Part shown: positions 6,967 to 15,683 of the stretch, piece by piece | Position numbering within the stretch: the stretch's first letter is position 1 | How the letters are laid out: each line of letters starts with the position of its first letter | Assembly (NCBI GenBank): GCA_964458325.1 | Contig: CAYWIM010000021.1 | Location: 1 to 54,181 of the forward strand | Direction of reading: 5' to 3' | Origin: JAGMXM01 sp964458325 | GTDB taxonomy: Bacteria; Verrucomicrobiota; Verrucomicrobiia; Limisphaerales; UBA1319 | DNA length: 54,181 nt | Made by a program: the position numbers and the translations under genes | The notes under the pieces: model-generated | What the model saw: only the letters and a program-made list of their open reading frames with translations | Told to the model about the DNA's origin: nothing | Databases searched by the model: none

Positions 6967-8964
6967 ATGATCGTTCCCAAGAAAAAAGAACCGATTCGAA
7001 TCGGCGTTTATGTATGCCATTGCGGGGTGAACATCGCCAGCATGGTCGATGTCGAGCAGGTGGCCCAATATGCTGCCAAGCTGCCGGGGGTCGCCGTCGC
7101 CCGCACCTACAAATACATGTGCTCCGATCCCGGCCAGGAGATCATCCAGCAGGATATCCAGGAGCACCGCCTCAATCGGATCGTCGTCTCGGCCTGCTCG
7201 CCGCTCCTGCACGAACACACCTTCCGCAAAGCCGTCGAGAACGGCGGGCTCAATCCGTTCTTCTTCCAGATGGTCAACATCCGCGAGCACAACGCGTGGG
7301 TCCACACCGACCGGGCCGAGGCCACCCGAAAGGCCATGAGCCTCGTGCGCGCCGCGGTCCAGCGCGTGTTCCATCACAAGCCGCTCGAGGTCAAGAAAGT
7401 GCCCATCAATCCCAACGTCCTCATCGTCGGCGGCGGCATCGCCGGCATCCATGCGGCGCTGGTCCTGGCCAACGCGGGCAAGCATGTCTACCTGGTCGAG
7501 CGCGAGCCCACCATCGGCGGGCACATGGCCAAGTTCGACAAGACATTTCCGACGCTGGATTGCGCGGCGTGCGTCCTGTCGCCGAAGATGGCCGCAGTCG
7601 GCAACCACCCGAACATCACCCTCTGGACCTATTCCGAGGTGACGAAGGTGGACGGGTTCGTCGGGAATTTTCGCGTCACAGTCCGCCGCAAGCCCCGCTA
7701 CGTCCTCGAGGACCTCTGCACCGGCTGCCAGGAGTGCATCGAGGCCTGCGTCTACCGCGAGCCCAAGTTCAAAGACGAATTCAACCTCGGCCTGGGCAAG
7801 CGCAAGCCCGTCTACCTCCCCTTTCCCCAGGCGGTGCCCCCCATCGCGATCATCGATCCCGAGACCTGCATCGAGCTCAAGACCGGCAAGTGCAAGAAGA
7901 CGTGCGTCGAGGCCTGCGGCGATCGCAAGGCCATCGACCTCAAGCAGCGGGAGGAGACCCGCGAAATCCAGGTCGGAGCCGTCATCGTCGCAACCGGCTT
8001 CCGGATTTTCGACGCGCGCCGCGCGCCGTATTTCGGCTACGGGACATACCCCAACGTCTACAACGCACTCGAGATCGAACGCCTCATCAACGCCTCCGGG
8101 CCGACCGGCGGCGAGATCGTTCTTCCCGACGGCCGCAAGCCGAAATCCGTCGCGATCATCCACTGCGTCGGCTCCCGCGACGAGCACACCAACCGCTGGT
8201 GCTCGAGGGTCTGCTGCCTCTACTCGCTCAAGCTGGCTCACCTCATCCACGAGCGGACCGACGCCCAGGTCTACAATTTCTACATCGACGTCCGCGCCCC
8301 CGGCAAATCGATGGAGGAGTTCTACAACCGGATCGCCGAGGAAGGCGTCAAGCTCATCCGCGGCAAGGTGGCCGATGTCTATCCGGACACCTCCGAAGGC
8401 GCCAACGGCCGGCTGATCGTCCAGGCCGAGGACACCCTCATGAGCCGGATCCTCAAGCTGCCCGTGGATATGGTCGTGCTCGCGGTGGGCCTCGAGCCGC
8501 ATCCCGATGCCCCCATTGTGCGGCGCCTGTTCAACATGAGCTGCAGCAACGAGGGCTATTTCCTCGAAAGGCACCCCAAGCTCGCGCCCGTGAGCACCTT
8601 CGCCGACGGGATCTTCCTGGCGGGCTGCTGCCAGGGGCCCAAGGACATTCCCGACTCGGTTGCCCAGGCCGGCGCGGCCGCCGCCGAGGCCTTCTCCCTC
8701 ATCGACAAGGGCCACATCGAGCTTGAGCCCAACACCGCCTTCATCACCGAAGCCGAATGCTCCGGCTGCAAGTCCTGCATCCCGCTCTGCCCCTACACGG
8801 CCATCTCGTTCCTCGAGGACAAGAAGAAGGCTTTCATCAACGAGGCGCTCTGCAAAGGCTGCGGCACCTGCGTCGCTTCCTGCCCCTCCGGCTCGATTCG
8901 CCAGAACCTGTTCGAAGACGACGAGATCTTCAGCGAAATCCACGGGCTCCTGGCCGAGGTCTGA
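6967..8964 (+). CDS. hdrA: HdrA-like FAD/iron-sulfur subunit
   Basis: This 665-residue protein has the HdrA layout. An N-terminal region contains VCHCGVNIASMVDV. A FAD fold follows with GGGIAG at 155-160, and the conserved TLDCAACVLSPKM stretch lies near 196. One ferredoxin motif is at C251/254/257/261, with a second group at C301/309/313/317, and two C-terminal 4Fe-4S motifs read CSGCKSCIPLCP and CKGCGTCVASCP. HdrA carries the flavin that bifurcates or confurcates electrons in Hdr complexes. No MvhD, hydrogenase or formate dehydrogenase gene lies in the window, so the electron partners are unknown; the operon suggests ETF and the quinone reductase. The start at 6967 has no Shine-Dalgarno. 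The minus-strand oxidoreductase reading frame overlaps its 3' end by 172 bp. Confidence 0.88.
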   Translation: MIVPKKKEPIRIGVYVCHCGVNIASMVDVEQVAQYAAKLPGVAVARTYKYMCSDPGQEIIQQDIQEHRLNRIVVSACSPLLHEHTFRKAVENGGLNPFFFQMVNIREHNAWVHTDRAEATRKAMSLVRAAVQRVFHHKPLEVKKVPINPNVLIVGGGIAGIHAALVLANAGKHVYLVEREPTIGGHMAKFDKTFPTLDCAACVLSPKMAAVGNHPNITLWTYSEVTKVDGFVGNFRVTVRRKPRYVLEDLCTGCQECIEACVYREPKFKDEFNLGLGKRKPVYLPFPQAVPPIAIIDPETCIELKTGKCKKTCVEACGDRKAIDLKQREETREIQVGAVIVATGFRIFDARRAPYFGYGTYPNVYNALEIERLINASGPTGGEIVLPDGRKPKSVAIIHCVGSRDEHTNRWCSRVCCLYSLKLAHLIHERTDAQVYNFYIDVRAPGKSMEEFYNRIAEEGVKLIRGKVADVYPDTSEGANGRLIVQAEDTLMSRILKLPVDMVVLAVGLEPHPDAPIVRRLFNMSCSNEGYFLERHPKLAPVSTFADGIFLAGCCQGPKDIPDSVAQAGAAAAEAFSLIDKGHIELEPNTAFITEAECSGCKSCIPLCPYTAISFLEDKKKAFINEALCKGCGTCVASCPSGSIRQNLFEDDEIFSEIHGLLAEV

Positions 8965-9974
8965 AGGGGCGACCCCATTGCTTGAGCTTGGCGGCGGGCC
9001 TTTTCGAGCACGCTTTGGATGGACACCGGACGGCCGCCTTGGCGCAGGCTCTCGTCCGCGGCTTCCATGAACGCATAGATCTCGATCGTCTCCTCGACAG
9101 AGATTGGCGGCTGGCCTGTCTGGAAAAACTTGGCGATTTCGACCAGCAGAGGCTCGTAGCCATCGAACTTGCCCGCGGGGGCGATTCCTTTCTCTCCAAA
9201 GACCGTCGCTCCAAAAGCCGCAGTTCCGTTCAGGATGCCTCGGAATGTTCCCACGCGGCCGTCCGTCCAGACGCCGGTCACCAGGTCGGCCATTTCCCCC
9301 CGGACACGGCTGACCGTCTGGCATCCGGGGCCCATGATCGTGAAGAGCATCTCGCTGCCATGGATGCCGTAGTAGAAGAGGTCGGGGTGCCCCGGCAGGA
9401 TGGATCGGTTGTTGCCATAGGCGTCGCAACCGAGCACGCGCCCGACAGCAGCATGGTTGGCCATGCCGGCAATTCCGGGGCTGTAGCGCAGGGATGAGCT
9501 CGAGAAGCAGGGCGTGCCGGACGCCCTCGCTTCCCGAAACAAGACAAGAGCCTCTGCCAGGGAGGAGGCAACCGGCTTGTCGATGAACACCGGTTTCCTG
9601 GCGGCGAAGACCGGCCGGGCCTGGCGCAGGTGCGGCCGGCCGTCGATGCTCAGAATCATCACCGCATCGACCTTCGGCAGCATGGCCTCGATGCCGTCAC
9701 AGATCTCGACGCCGAGCTCGCGCATCGCCGCACTGTTTTTTTCGATATGATCCTTGCTGAAGGGGATGTCCGGGCTGAAGGCGGGGACCGCGGCCGCGAT
9801 GCGCATGTCGGCCACCGGCCGCGCCGCCTGTGGATCATGGATGATCTTCGTCCACGGGAGCGCGTGCGCGTCCAGCCCGACAATGCCCACCTTGATCGGC
9901 GCAGTCGCGGCGGTGGCCATCGACGGCCCGATGAGATAACCCGTTAGGATCCAGACAAGTGCAGTCCTGTTCAT
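8793..9974 (-). CDS. Gfo/Idh/MocA-family oxidoreductase, exported, with an anomalous C-terminus
   Basis: It begins with a Sec-type signal peptide (MNRTALVWILTGYLIGPSMA), then a Rossmann start (IKVGIVGLDAHALPWTKII) and the family DKPVASS motif, here DKP instead of EKP. Such NAD(P)-dependent enzymes act on sugars and similar substrates. Family-like sequence ends near VLEKARRQAQAMG (about base 8980). After that the frame runs on antisense to the end of hdrA for about 60 residues that look non-native. The normal stop and the intergenic gap seem to be missing, so the true end is uncertain. ATG at 9974 fits the signal peptide. Confidence 0.8.
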   Translation of the reverse strand: MNRTALVWILTGYLIGPSMATAATAPIKVGIVGLDAHALPWTKIIHDPQAARPVADMRIAAAVPAFSPDIPFSKDHIEKNSAAMRELGVEICDGIEAMLPKVDAVMILSIDGRPHLRQARPVFAARKPVFIDKPVASSLAEALVLFREARASGTPCFSSSSLRYSPGIAGMANHAAVGRVLGCDAYGNNRSILPGHPDLFYYGIHGSEMLFTIMGPGCQTVSRVRGEMADLVTGVWTDGRVGTFRGILNGTAAFGATVFGEKGIAPAGKFDGYEPLLVEIAKFFQTGQPPISVEETIEIYAFMEAADESLRQGGRPVSIQSVLEKARRQAQAMGSPLQTSARSPWISLKISSSSNRFWRIEPEGQEATQVPQPLQSASLMKAFFLSSRNEMAV

Positions 9975-10067
9975 AGCCGATGAGAAAACCGTGTCCAGGT
10001 TGATACCAGTGTCCCAAGCTATCCGCGGATCGCCCCTCTGACAAGCGCGCGGATCGAAGGCTGGCCT

Positions 10068-10458
10068 TCAGCCATGCCGGAGGGCATTGCCGAGCCAGGC
10101 GATCGTCTTGCCCAGGTCTTCCATGTTGCGCGACGCCTCCTCATCTTGCGCGACCGCGCCCTTGTCCAAGCCGAACCCGAGGTTCCAATACGTCGATCCG
10201 GGCACGATAACCCCCGACATGAGGAACATGTGGTTTCTTCTCCATGCACAGGTTGAAGAAATCGTCCTTCTGACCGCACCGCGAATCCTTAGCGTCGAAA
10301 CAATGATAACAGGCCCGGCATCCACGGATAGGGGCCCCGCCGAGCTGGATGAGATCGGTTTCCCAGCCGGCGGCGGCCAGCGGCGTCAGGACCTTCTTCA
10401 GGAGGATTTCCGTGTTCCCACCCTTGCGCGGGCTTCCATTGATGGCAACAGCTTTCAT
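10068..10458 (-). pseudogene. NADPH-dependent FMN reductase/flavodoxin-like gene, internally deleted
   Basis: From ATG at 10458 the frame codes a clear start (MKAVAINGSPRKGGNTEILL, then GCRACYHCFDAKDSRC), the FMN phosphate-loop type of the iron-sulfur flavoprotein/NADPH:FMN reductase family. After NLCMEK (about 10230) the family match jumps to another frame. That frame codes the normal C-terminus (NHMFLMSGVIVPGSTYWN, then LGKTIAWLGNALRHG) and ends at 10068. Only about 127 recognisable residues remain of a family usually near 200, so some 70 central residues, including the second flavin-binding part, are missing and the frame is broken. Confidence 0.75.
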
Positions 10459-10590
10459 GAGGTGAATTTGGGGTTCCGCCGGGCCGTGTCAATGGCGAAT
10501 CGATCCGCACGTGGCTGCGGCGCAGCGCCCCCTCGGTTCGCTTGAGCCGGCTGATGTCGTGGGGTGATTGACGACAGGCCTGCACAAGCC

Positions 10591-12231
10591 TCACGGCTCG
10601 CGCAGCCGGAAGAACCGGGGGCCTGAAGGCGAGGCCAGCATGTATGGGCTCGAAGTCCCCACTGGCAACACATCCTGCCACGGCCCCGAAGGGCTATCGG
10701 CTTCCTGGACCACACCCAGAGGCGCATCCCACTCGATGACTATCCCGCCGTCGGATCGGGTAATGCCCAGCTGCGGCGTCGTCCCGAACAGCACATACAA
10801 AGAGTCCAGGCCGAAATCGGCCAGCTCTTCTTTCGGCGCAAACGCGGAAATCAGGGCGAGGTTCGTGTAAACGATGTAGCCCTGGTCGCTGAGCAAATCG
10901 CCCGGCTGAATGCGTCCCAGCACGCCATCCACGAATCCCTCCTCGAGCGAGAACCAGATCTCGCCGTTGGGCGGTTCGGTAGTCCCGAGCTGGCTGGGCC
11001 AGATGTAGAATGCATCGAGCCCGAAGTCAAACGGCAGGGGCCCCATGGCGGGCGGCAGGTGAAATCGGGAGAGCAATTGCGCATTGCTCTTCAACATGAG
11101 ACCGCGGCTGGACAGCAGGTCGCCGCGGCCGAGCATCCCGACGATCCCCGAGAAAACGGGCGTCTCGATCGAAAACCAGATCTCTCCATCGTCGCGGACC
11201 TGGACGGCGTCGAGTCCGAAATCGGCGACGGGCGGCATGATCATGAAAGCCTGGGTCAGGTCGCGGTTGGTGGCGACCCGGCGTCCCTGATCGGAGAGCA
11301 AATCGCCATGCTGGAGCTGGCCGAGCCCTCCGCTCAGGACGTCTTCCTCCAGCGAAAAGACGACCTCGCCGTTGATGAGCACGTCCAGAGCATCCAGCCC
11401 CAAAGACGAGGCCGTCGGGACAATGCCCAGGTTCCGCATGAGATCCTCGTTGCGCCGGACGATCCGGCCGGTCGAGGAAATCAAGTCGCCGGCGCTGATG
11501 GTGTTCGTCGGCGCCGGCAAGCGCATCGAAGTCAGGTCGCTGGCGGTCGAGAACCAGACCTGCCGGAGCGGCGCGGCGGTCCACTCCATGTGGAAGGTCT
11601 CCACATCAGTCCCATTGGTCTGGATCAGTGCAACCTGGATCATTGGCCAGAGGCGATCCACTGCGTTGACCTTGTTGCTGAAGTAACAGAGCGTGTTCGT
11701 GATCCCGTCGTTGATCGCCGCCTCGAGCCGCATCTCCTGGATGAGCCCCACTTCGCCGCCGAAGTGATACAAGCCGCGACCGGCGACTTTGTAGCTCGAA
11801 CCGGAGGGCGACTCTGCCTTGAACTCGATGTTTTCGACGGCATAGGTGGCGAACAGCGGGTTCTCCTCGATCAAGCGCAATTGGAACGTGCCGCCCATGG
11901 GGACCGGGATCGGAATTACATCGCAGATGGGGCACTCGTCCAGCAACTGGCTGCCAGGCAGCAACGTGTATTGCCAGACTGGGCTCGGCACCGGCGTCGG
12001 AGCGTTGGGTAACGGGGCGATGTCGATTCCATTGGCGCCCCAATGGGCGAATGCGCCTCGACCGACATTGCCCTGGTTTGGAAGGCAGAGTCCACGCGAG
12101 GCGCTGAGAAAACGGGGGTTGTCATCGAGATCGAGCGGCGCCTGCGCGTACATCAGGATCGCCCCGAGAACGCTCCAGACAACGCTGGAGAGAGCCAGCG
12201 CATGCAGACCGCGGGCGGCTCTTGTTTTCAT
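10591..12231 (-). CDS. Exported protein with four tandem GDLLS-DFGLDALYV repeats
   Basis: This 546-residue protein has an N-terminal signal segment (residues 8-30). Four repeats of about 60 residues lie near 224-284, 289-346, 350-410 and 424-480. Each has the order EIWFSxE, LGxIxxGDLLS, a TNxxL element and DFGLDALYV. The C-terminus (VQEADSPSGPWQDVL, then SGPRFFRL) is a tail common in verrucomicrobial exported proteins. The spacing of hydrophobic turns suggests a beta-propeller or beta-solenoid. A CPIC pair lies at 100-103. No catalytic residues are recognised and the function is unknown. It is flanked on both sides by broken genes. Confidence 0.8.
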   Translation of the reverse strand: MKTRAARGLHALALSSVVWSVLGAILMYAQAPLDLDDNPRFLSASRGLCLPNQGNVGRGAFAHWGANGIDIAPLPNAPTPVPSPVWQYTLLPGSQLLDECPICDVIPIPVPMGGTFQLRLIEENPLFATYAVENIEFKAESPSGSSYKVAGRGLYHFGGEVGLIQEMRLEAAINDGITNTLCYFSNKVNAVDRLWPMIQVALIQTNGTDVETFHMEWTAAPLRQVWFSTASDLTSMRLPAPTNTISAGDLISSTGRIVRRNEDLMRNLGIVPTASSLGLDALDVLINGEVVFSLEEDVLSGGLGQLQHGDLLSDQGRRVATNRDLTQAFMIMPPVADFGLDAVQVRDDGEIWFSIETPVFSGIVGMLGRGDLLSSRGLMLKSNAQLLSRFHLPPAMGPLPFDFGLDAFYIWPSQLGTTEPPNGEIWFSLEEGFVDGVLGRIQPGDLLSDQGYIVYTNLALISAFAPKEELADFGLDSLYVLFGTTPQLGITRSDGGIVIEWDAPLGVVQEADSPSGPWQDVLPVGTSSPYMLASPSGPRFFRLREP

Positions 12232-12390
12232 AGGTCGATCGGCTGGGACATGGAAAGTTATGGTCTATTATATCATGCCGATCCGATACACGCAAAACGC
12301 CCCCTCTCAGTGCTGTCGGGCCTCCCTGCGAACGAGAGGGGCGGGGGTGGCCGAGGGCTGCGCGAGGAGGGGGCAGGAGGAAAGATCGAA

Positions 12391-12820
12391 CTACCTTGCA
12401 GCCGGGTCCTCGATCTCTTTTCGCGCGGCAAGCCCGAGGGCCATCTCGCGGAGGGTTCGCCAGTCGGTTTTGCCGCTGGCCAGGCGCGGGAATGTCTCGA
12501 GGCGAAAGAACTGGTTCCGCCGCGGAATCCAGAGGTTGGGCAGGCCCATGAGCGGAAGCCTCTCCAAGACTTCTTCGATGCGATCTTCCGGCAGCGTATG
12601 GAACACGAGAAGCCGTTCCCCTTTCTTCGGATCCGGCACTCCGCAGACGACAAAGACGATCCTGGCCAGCCCAATGGGAACGAAGCCTGCGTGCGAGGAA
12701 CACGGTCTTGGCCAGCGCAGCTCCGAAACGGAGACGGGGCACGCGGGCATCGGCCCAGGCCAGACGCAACGGGCATCGCCGGGCTCGACTCACAAAGGCG
12801 CGGTGGAGCGGTTTCATCAT
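12391..12820 (-). pseudogene. Acyl-ACP synthetase (AMP-forming ligase) remnant, middle deleted
   Basis: The ATG at 12820-12818 overlaps the stop of the acyltransferase gene (ATGATGA). The first about 50 codons (MMKPLHRAFVSRARRCPLRL, then ALAKTVFLARRLRSHWAGQ) resemble the start of the ligase half of Aas-type proteins. After WAGQ (about 12660) the match moves to another frame that codes the ligase C-terminus (GVPDPKKGERLLVFHT, LPNLWIPRRNQFFRLE, SGKTDWRTL) and stops at 12391. The adenylation core, several hundred residues, is absent. The intact gene would have activated fatty acids for the neighbouring acyltransferase. Confidence 0.75.
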
Positions 12821-14223
12821 CCCCCTTTCGATGGTTGGGTGAGGGCATCGGTGGGCACTTGCCAGCGAGCCGCCTCGATCTCGGCGATGAGCGCTTCGCG
12901 CATGGCCCGCAATCGGCGTGCGGCGATCGGGGCGTGACAGACCACCCACAGCGAGCGTGCGCCCAGGGCGATCCGGACCAGGCTGCGCAGATAATAGTGA
13001 GCGGCCAGGCTGGCCACCGGCAGGGACAGCGCATACCAAAAGCTTGCCGGCAGGCCAAACAGGGCGTGGAAAAGGACAATGTAGGCGCCGTAAATGACGC
13101 CGAAGCTGATCATGCCCGCCAGGATCGCGATCGTGGAAATGAGGGTCTTGTTCGCGGACGGTTGGGCGAACCGCCGGATGGCCCGCCGCACGAACAGGAG
13201 CGGCAGCAGGCGATGCAGCCAGCCAAACAGCGCCACGGGAAACAGCGCCACGCCTAGCAGCGTCCATCCAAGGCCGTGCCAGACCCGGCGCGTTTTGTCC
13301 GGCAACCGCGCCAGTTCCGCGTCCGAAAGGTTCAGGCGTTTCAACCACCGCTCATAGCGGTCCAGCCTTTGCGCGAACCTGGCAGCGCGCTCGGGATGAT
13401 GGACGCAGGTGAACTCGACCGCGCGGGCGATCGCCTGCGTCAGCATCAGCTCGCCGGCTCGAGGCGGAACCGGTTCGTGGATGACCCGGTTTCCAACCAG
13501 CAGCCGATCGAGGTACAGACGTTTGACTGCATCCACGATGCGGGCCCGCTCGAGGGTGGGCAAATGGAGCATCAGCTCCTCGATGCGGTGTTCGATCGCT
13601 TGGTTGAGCGCACGGATGCAATCGTGCTTTTTCTCGGAATAGCCAGCCAGGTAATCCGCCACGAGAATCGGCTCGCCAAAATGGACGAGCACCTCGCTGC
13701 GGAAGCGCTCCTTGGCCGAGAACGTCAAGCCGACCGGGGCGACGCGCAGCCCGAGCTTGCCGTTGTGCCGATGCTCGAGCTCGAGTGCCATCCGGGCGGC
13801 GCCGGTCTTGACCGTCTTGAGCTGGGGATCGTCGTGCGTGATGCCTTCGGGGAAAAGGCCGACCGCCTCGCCCTTTTCCAGCGCGCCAAAGCAGGCATCG
13901 AAGGTATTCCGAACGGTGCGCATGGCGCGCGGATCGTCCTTGACGCGATTGACCGGGATGACGCCGCAGCGTGTCAGAAGCCATCGGATGGGCCCCAGGC
14001 GAAACAACTGGACCGTCGCCACGAAGTTCACCTTCTGCGGCACGGACACACCGATGATGAACGCGTCAGTGATCGAGTTCGGATGATTGGATAGGAACAA
14101 GACGGGCCCCGCGGGCGGCACGCGTTCCCGGTGAAAGCGCTCGATGCGGGCGAAATAGAATCCCAGCGCCGCCCGCAACACCCAGCGGCCCACGCGATAC
14201 AACATGGGAATCGATGCGCTCAC
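12817..14223 (-). CDS. Glycerophosphate/lysophospholipid acyltransferase (PlsC-like)
   Basis: This 468-residue membrane-associated protein has the acyltransferase block NHPNSITD (H47, D53; H-x5-D spacing as in GPAT/DHAPAT-like members), the later GVIPVNR and the FPEGITHDD motif. It would esterify glycerol-3-phosphate or lysophospholipid with a fatty acyl group. Two hydrophobic segments lie near residues 330-400. The start is GTG at 14223, overlapping the stop of the radical SAM gene (GTGA); the stop overlaps the start of the acyl-ACP synthetase remnant. This tight coupling and the lost ligase suggest a former two-step fatty-acid salvage or lipid-remodelling unit. Confidence 0.85.
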   Translation of the reverse strand: MSASIPMLYRVGRWVLRAALGFYFARIERFHRERVPPAGPVLFLSNHPNSITDAFIIGVSVPQKVNFVATVQLFRLGPIRWLLTRCGVIPVNRVKDDPRAMRTVRNTFDACFGALEKGEAVGLFPEGITHDDPQLKTVKTGAARMALELEHRHNGKLGLRVAPVGLTFSAKERFRSEVLVHFGEPILVADYLAGYSEKKHDCIRALNQAIEHRIEELMLHLPTLERARIVDAVKRLYLDRLLVGNRVIHEPVPPRAGELMLTQAIARAVEFTCVHHPERAARFAQRLDRYERWLKRLNLSDAELARLPDKTRRVWHGLGWTLLGVALFPVALFGWLHRLLPLLFVRRAIRRFAQPSANKTLISTIAILAGMISFGVIYGAYIVLFHALFGLPASFWYALSLPVASLAAHYYLRSLVRIALGARSLWVVCHAPIAARRLRAMREALIAEIEAARWQVPTDALTQPSKGG

Positions 14224-15683
14224 GAGATAAAAACAGACCGTGCCCTGTGGAGAAAGCCGGCATTCGGCCGGCGCTCTTCATCGAGCGCGGGCTCGACGAT
14301 CGCCGATCGATACGCAGCGTCACGCGTCTCGCCATTCGCAGCCATGATCCGCTCGATCTGATCGAGCAACGCCCGCGCCTGGCGGGCGGTCCGCTGGCGT
14401 GCGGACAGCAATGTCGCCGCGAACTTCATCGCGCGTCCCCGGCGCCCCACACGCAACACGCGAACCACGGAATCGCTCGTCATTCGGTCCAGCTCGGACG
14501 TGAGCTTCAGCGCCCAGTACTGAAGCTGCATCGGGCTCAAGTGGCCGTGCTGGAAATGGACGCGCAGGTAGCCGGGCAAGATCGGATTTGTCGGCACCGA
14601 TTCCTTCGCCAGCCACCAGGCTTCGGCCACCTGGCCGCGGGAGAGCATGCAATCATAGAGCGGCGCGCCGGGATAGATCCGCAGGATGCGGAGATCATAC
14701 AGCGAGCAGGCCATTCGCTCGAGGGCGCGTTGAGCGCGCGCGAGCCGTTCTGGAGTGTCGTGAGGAAGACCGAGCATGACGAGGGCGCACACCTGGACTC
14801 CCAGTCGATTGGCGTGGCAGACGGCCTCCGAGAACGGCTGCCCCGCGTTGTGGCGCTTGTTCACGGACACGCAGTTGTCGTCATCGACCGATTCGACGCC
14901 CACGGCGACGCCGAGGCAGCCGGAGGCGGCCATCTCCTCGATGAGCGGGCCGTCGCAGAACTGGTCGACGGTCAGCATCGTGACGAAGCGCCGCTGTTTG
15001 CGCCGCAGCAGGGCGAGCAGCTCGGCGGCGTAGCTCCGGTCCGCGAGGAGGTTGTCGTCGGTGAACTGGAGATAGGCGGCAGGGTAGAGCGCGTGCAGCT
15101 GGTCCATCTCCCGCTCGAGCACGTCCAGCGGCTTGGCGCGGCACGGCCCCATGTAGCTGGAGCTCACGCAGAACGAACACCGGCGATTGCAGCCTCGAGT
15201 CGCAAAGAGAGACGCGGGCGTCAGGTAAGGCCGATTCCCAAAGAAACGATAATCGATCGGTCTCATCCTCGAAGGCGGCGTGGGCGAGCCGTCATATCGC
15301 TGCTGGAGCTTGTCCGCCAGAAGATCCGCACAAACGGTAGGCCAGAGCAGTTCGGCCTCGCCCGTGACGATGGCGTCCGCATGGCGCATCGCCTCCTCCG
15401 GACGGACCGTGACGTGTATGCCGCCCAGGATCACCCGCTTTCCAGCCGCGCGCAATGCATCCGCGTAACCGTACACCTTGCCCGCATACTGAGTGGCCAG
15501 GGTGAACGCAAAGACGTCGCCGTCGAATCGGACCGGATCCGTTTGCTCGTCCAGCAGGGCGGTCTCGATCGTTCGCGGCGTGACACCATTCAGAACCGCC
15601 AGCGGCACCGGCGGCTGGGAGATGATTGCCGTCGAATCGAACCGGTGCAGCTCCTGCATGACGTTGACAAACACCAGCTTCAT
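14220..15683 (-). CDS. B12-binding radical SAM protein 1
   Basis: This 487-residue protein has an N-terminal cobalamin-binding-type domain (residues 1-125, with VILGGIHVTVRPEEA and IVTGEAE). The radical SAM cluster motif is C165-x3-C169-x2-C172 (ATRGCNRRCSFC). Such enzymes carry out methylations and other rearrangements in lipid and natural-product synthesis. The start at 15683 overlaps the stop of the POTRA-Sel1 gene (ATGA), which rules out the longer upstream frame. The acyltransferase follows with a 4-bp overlap, so a lipid-related substrate is plausible but unproven. Confidence 0.88.
   Translation of the reverse strand: MKLVFVNVMQELHRFDSTAIISQPPVPLAVLNGVTPRTIETALLDEQTDPVRFDGDVFAFTLATQYAGKVYGYADALRAAGKRVILGGIHVTVRPEEAMRHADAIVTGEAELLWPTVCADLLADKLQQRYDGSPTPPSRMRPIDYRFFGNRPYLTPASLFATRGCNRRCSFCVSSSYMGPCRAKPLDVLEREMDQLHALYPAAYLQFTDDNLLADRSYAAELLALLRRKQRRFVTMLTVDQFCDGPLIEEMAASGCLGVAVGVESVDDDNCVSVNKRHNAGQPFSEAVCHANRLGVQVCALVMLGLPHDTPERLARAQRALERMACSLYDLRILRIYPGAPLYDCMLSRGQVAEAWWLAKESVPTNPILPGYLRVHFQHGHLSPMQLQYWALKLTSELDRMTSDSVVRVLRVGRRGRAMKFAATLLSARQRTARQARALLDQIERIMAANGETRDAAYRSAIVEPALDEERRPNAGFLHRARSVFIS

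Noticed and set aside
6940..9429. Long minus-strand frame opposite hdrA
   Set aside because: It reads as the complement of cysteine- and glycine-rich codons and has no family features. The sense strand carries clear HdrA motifs.
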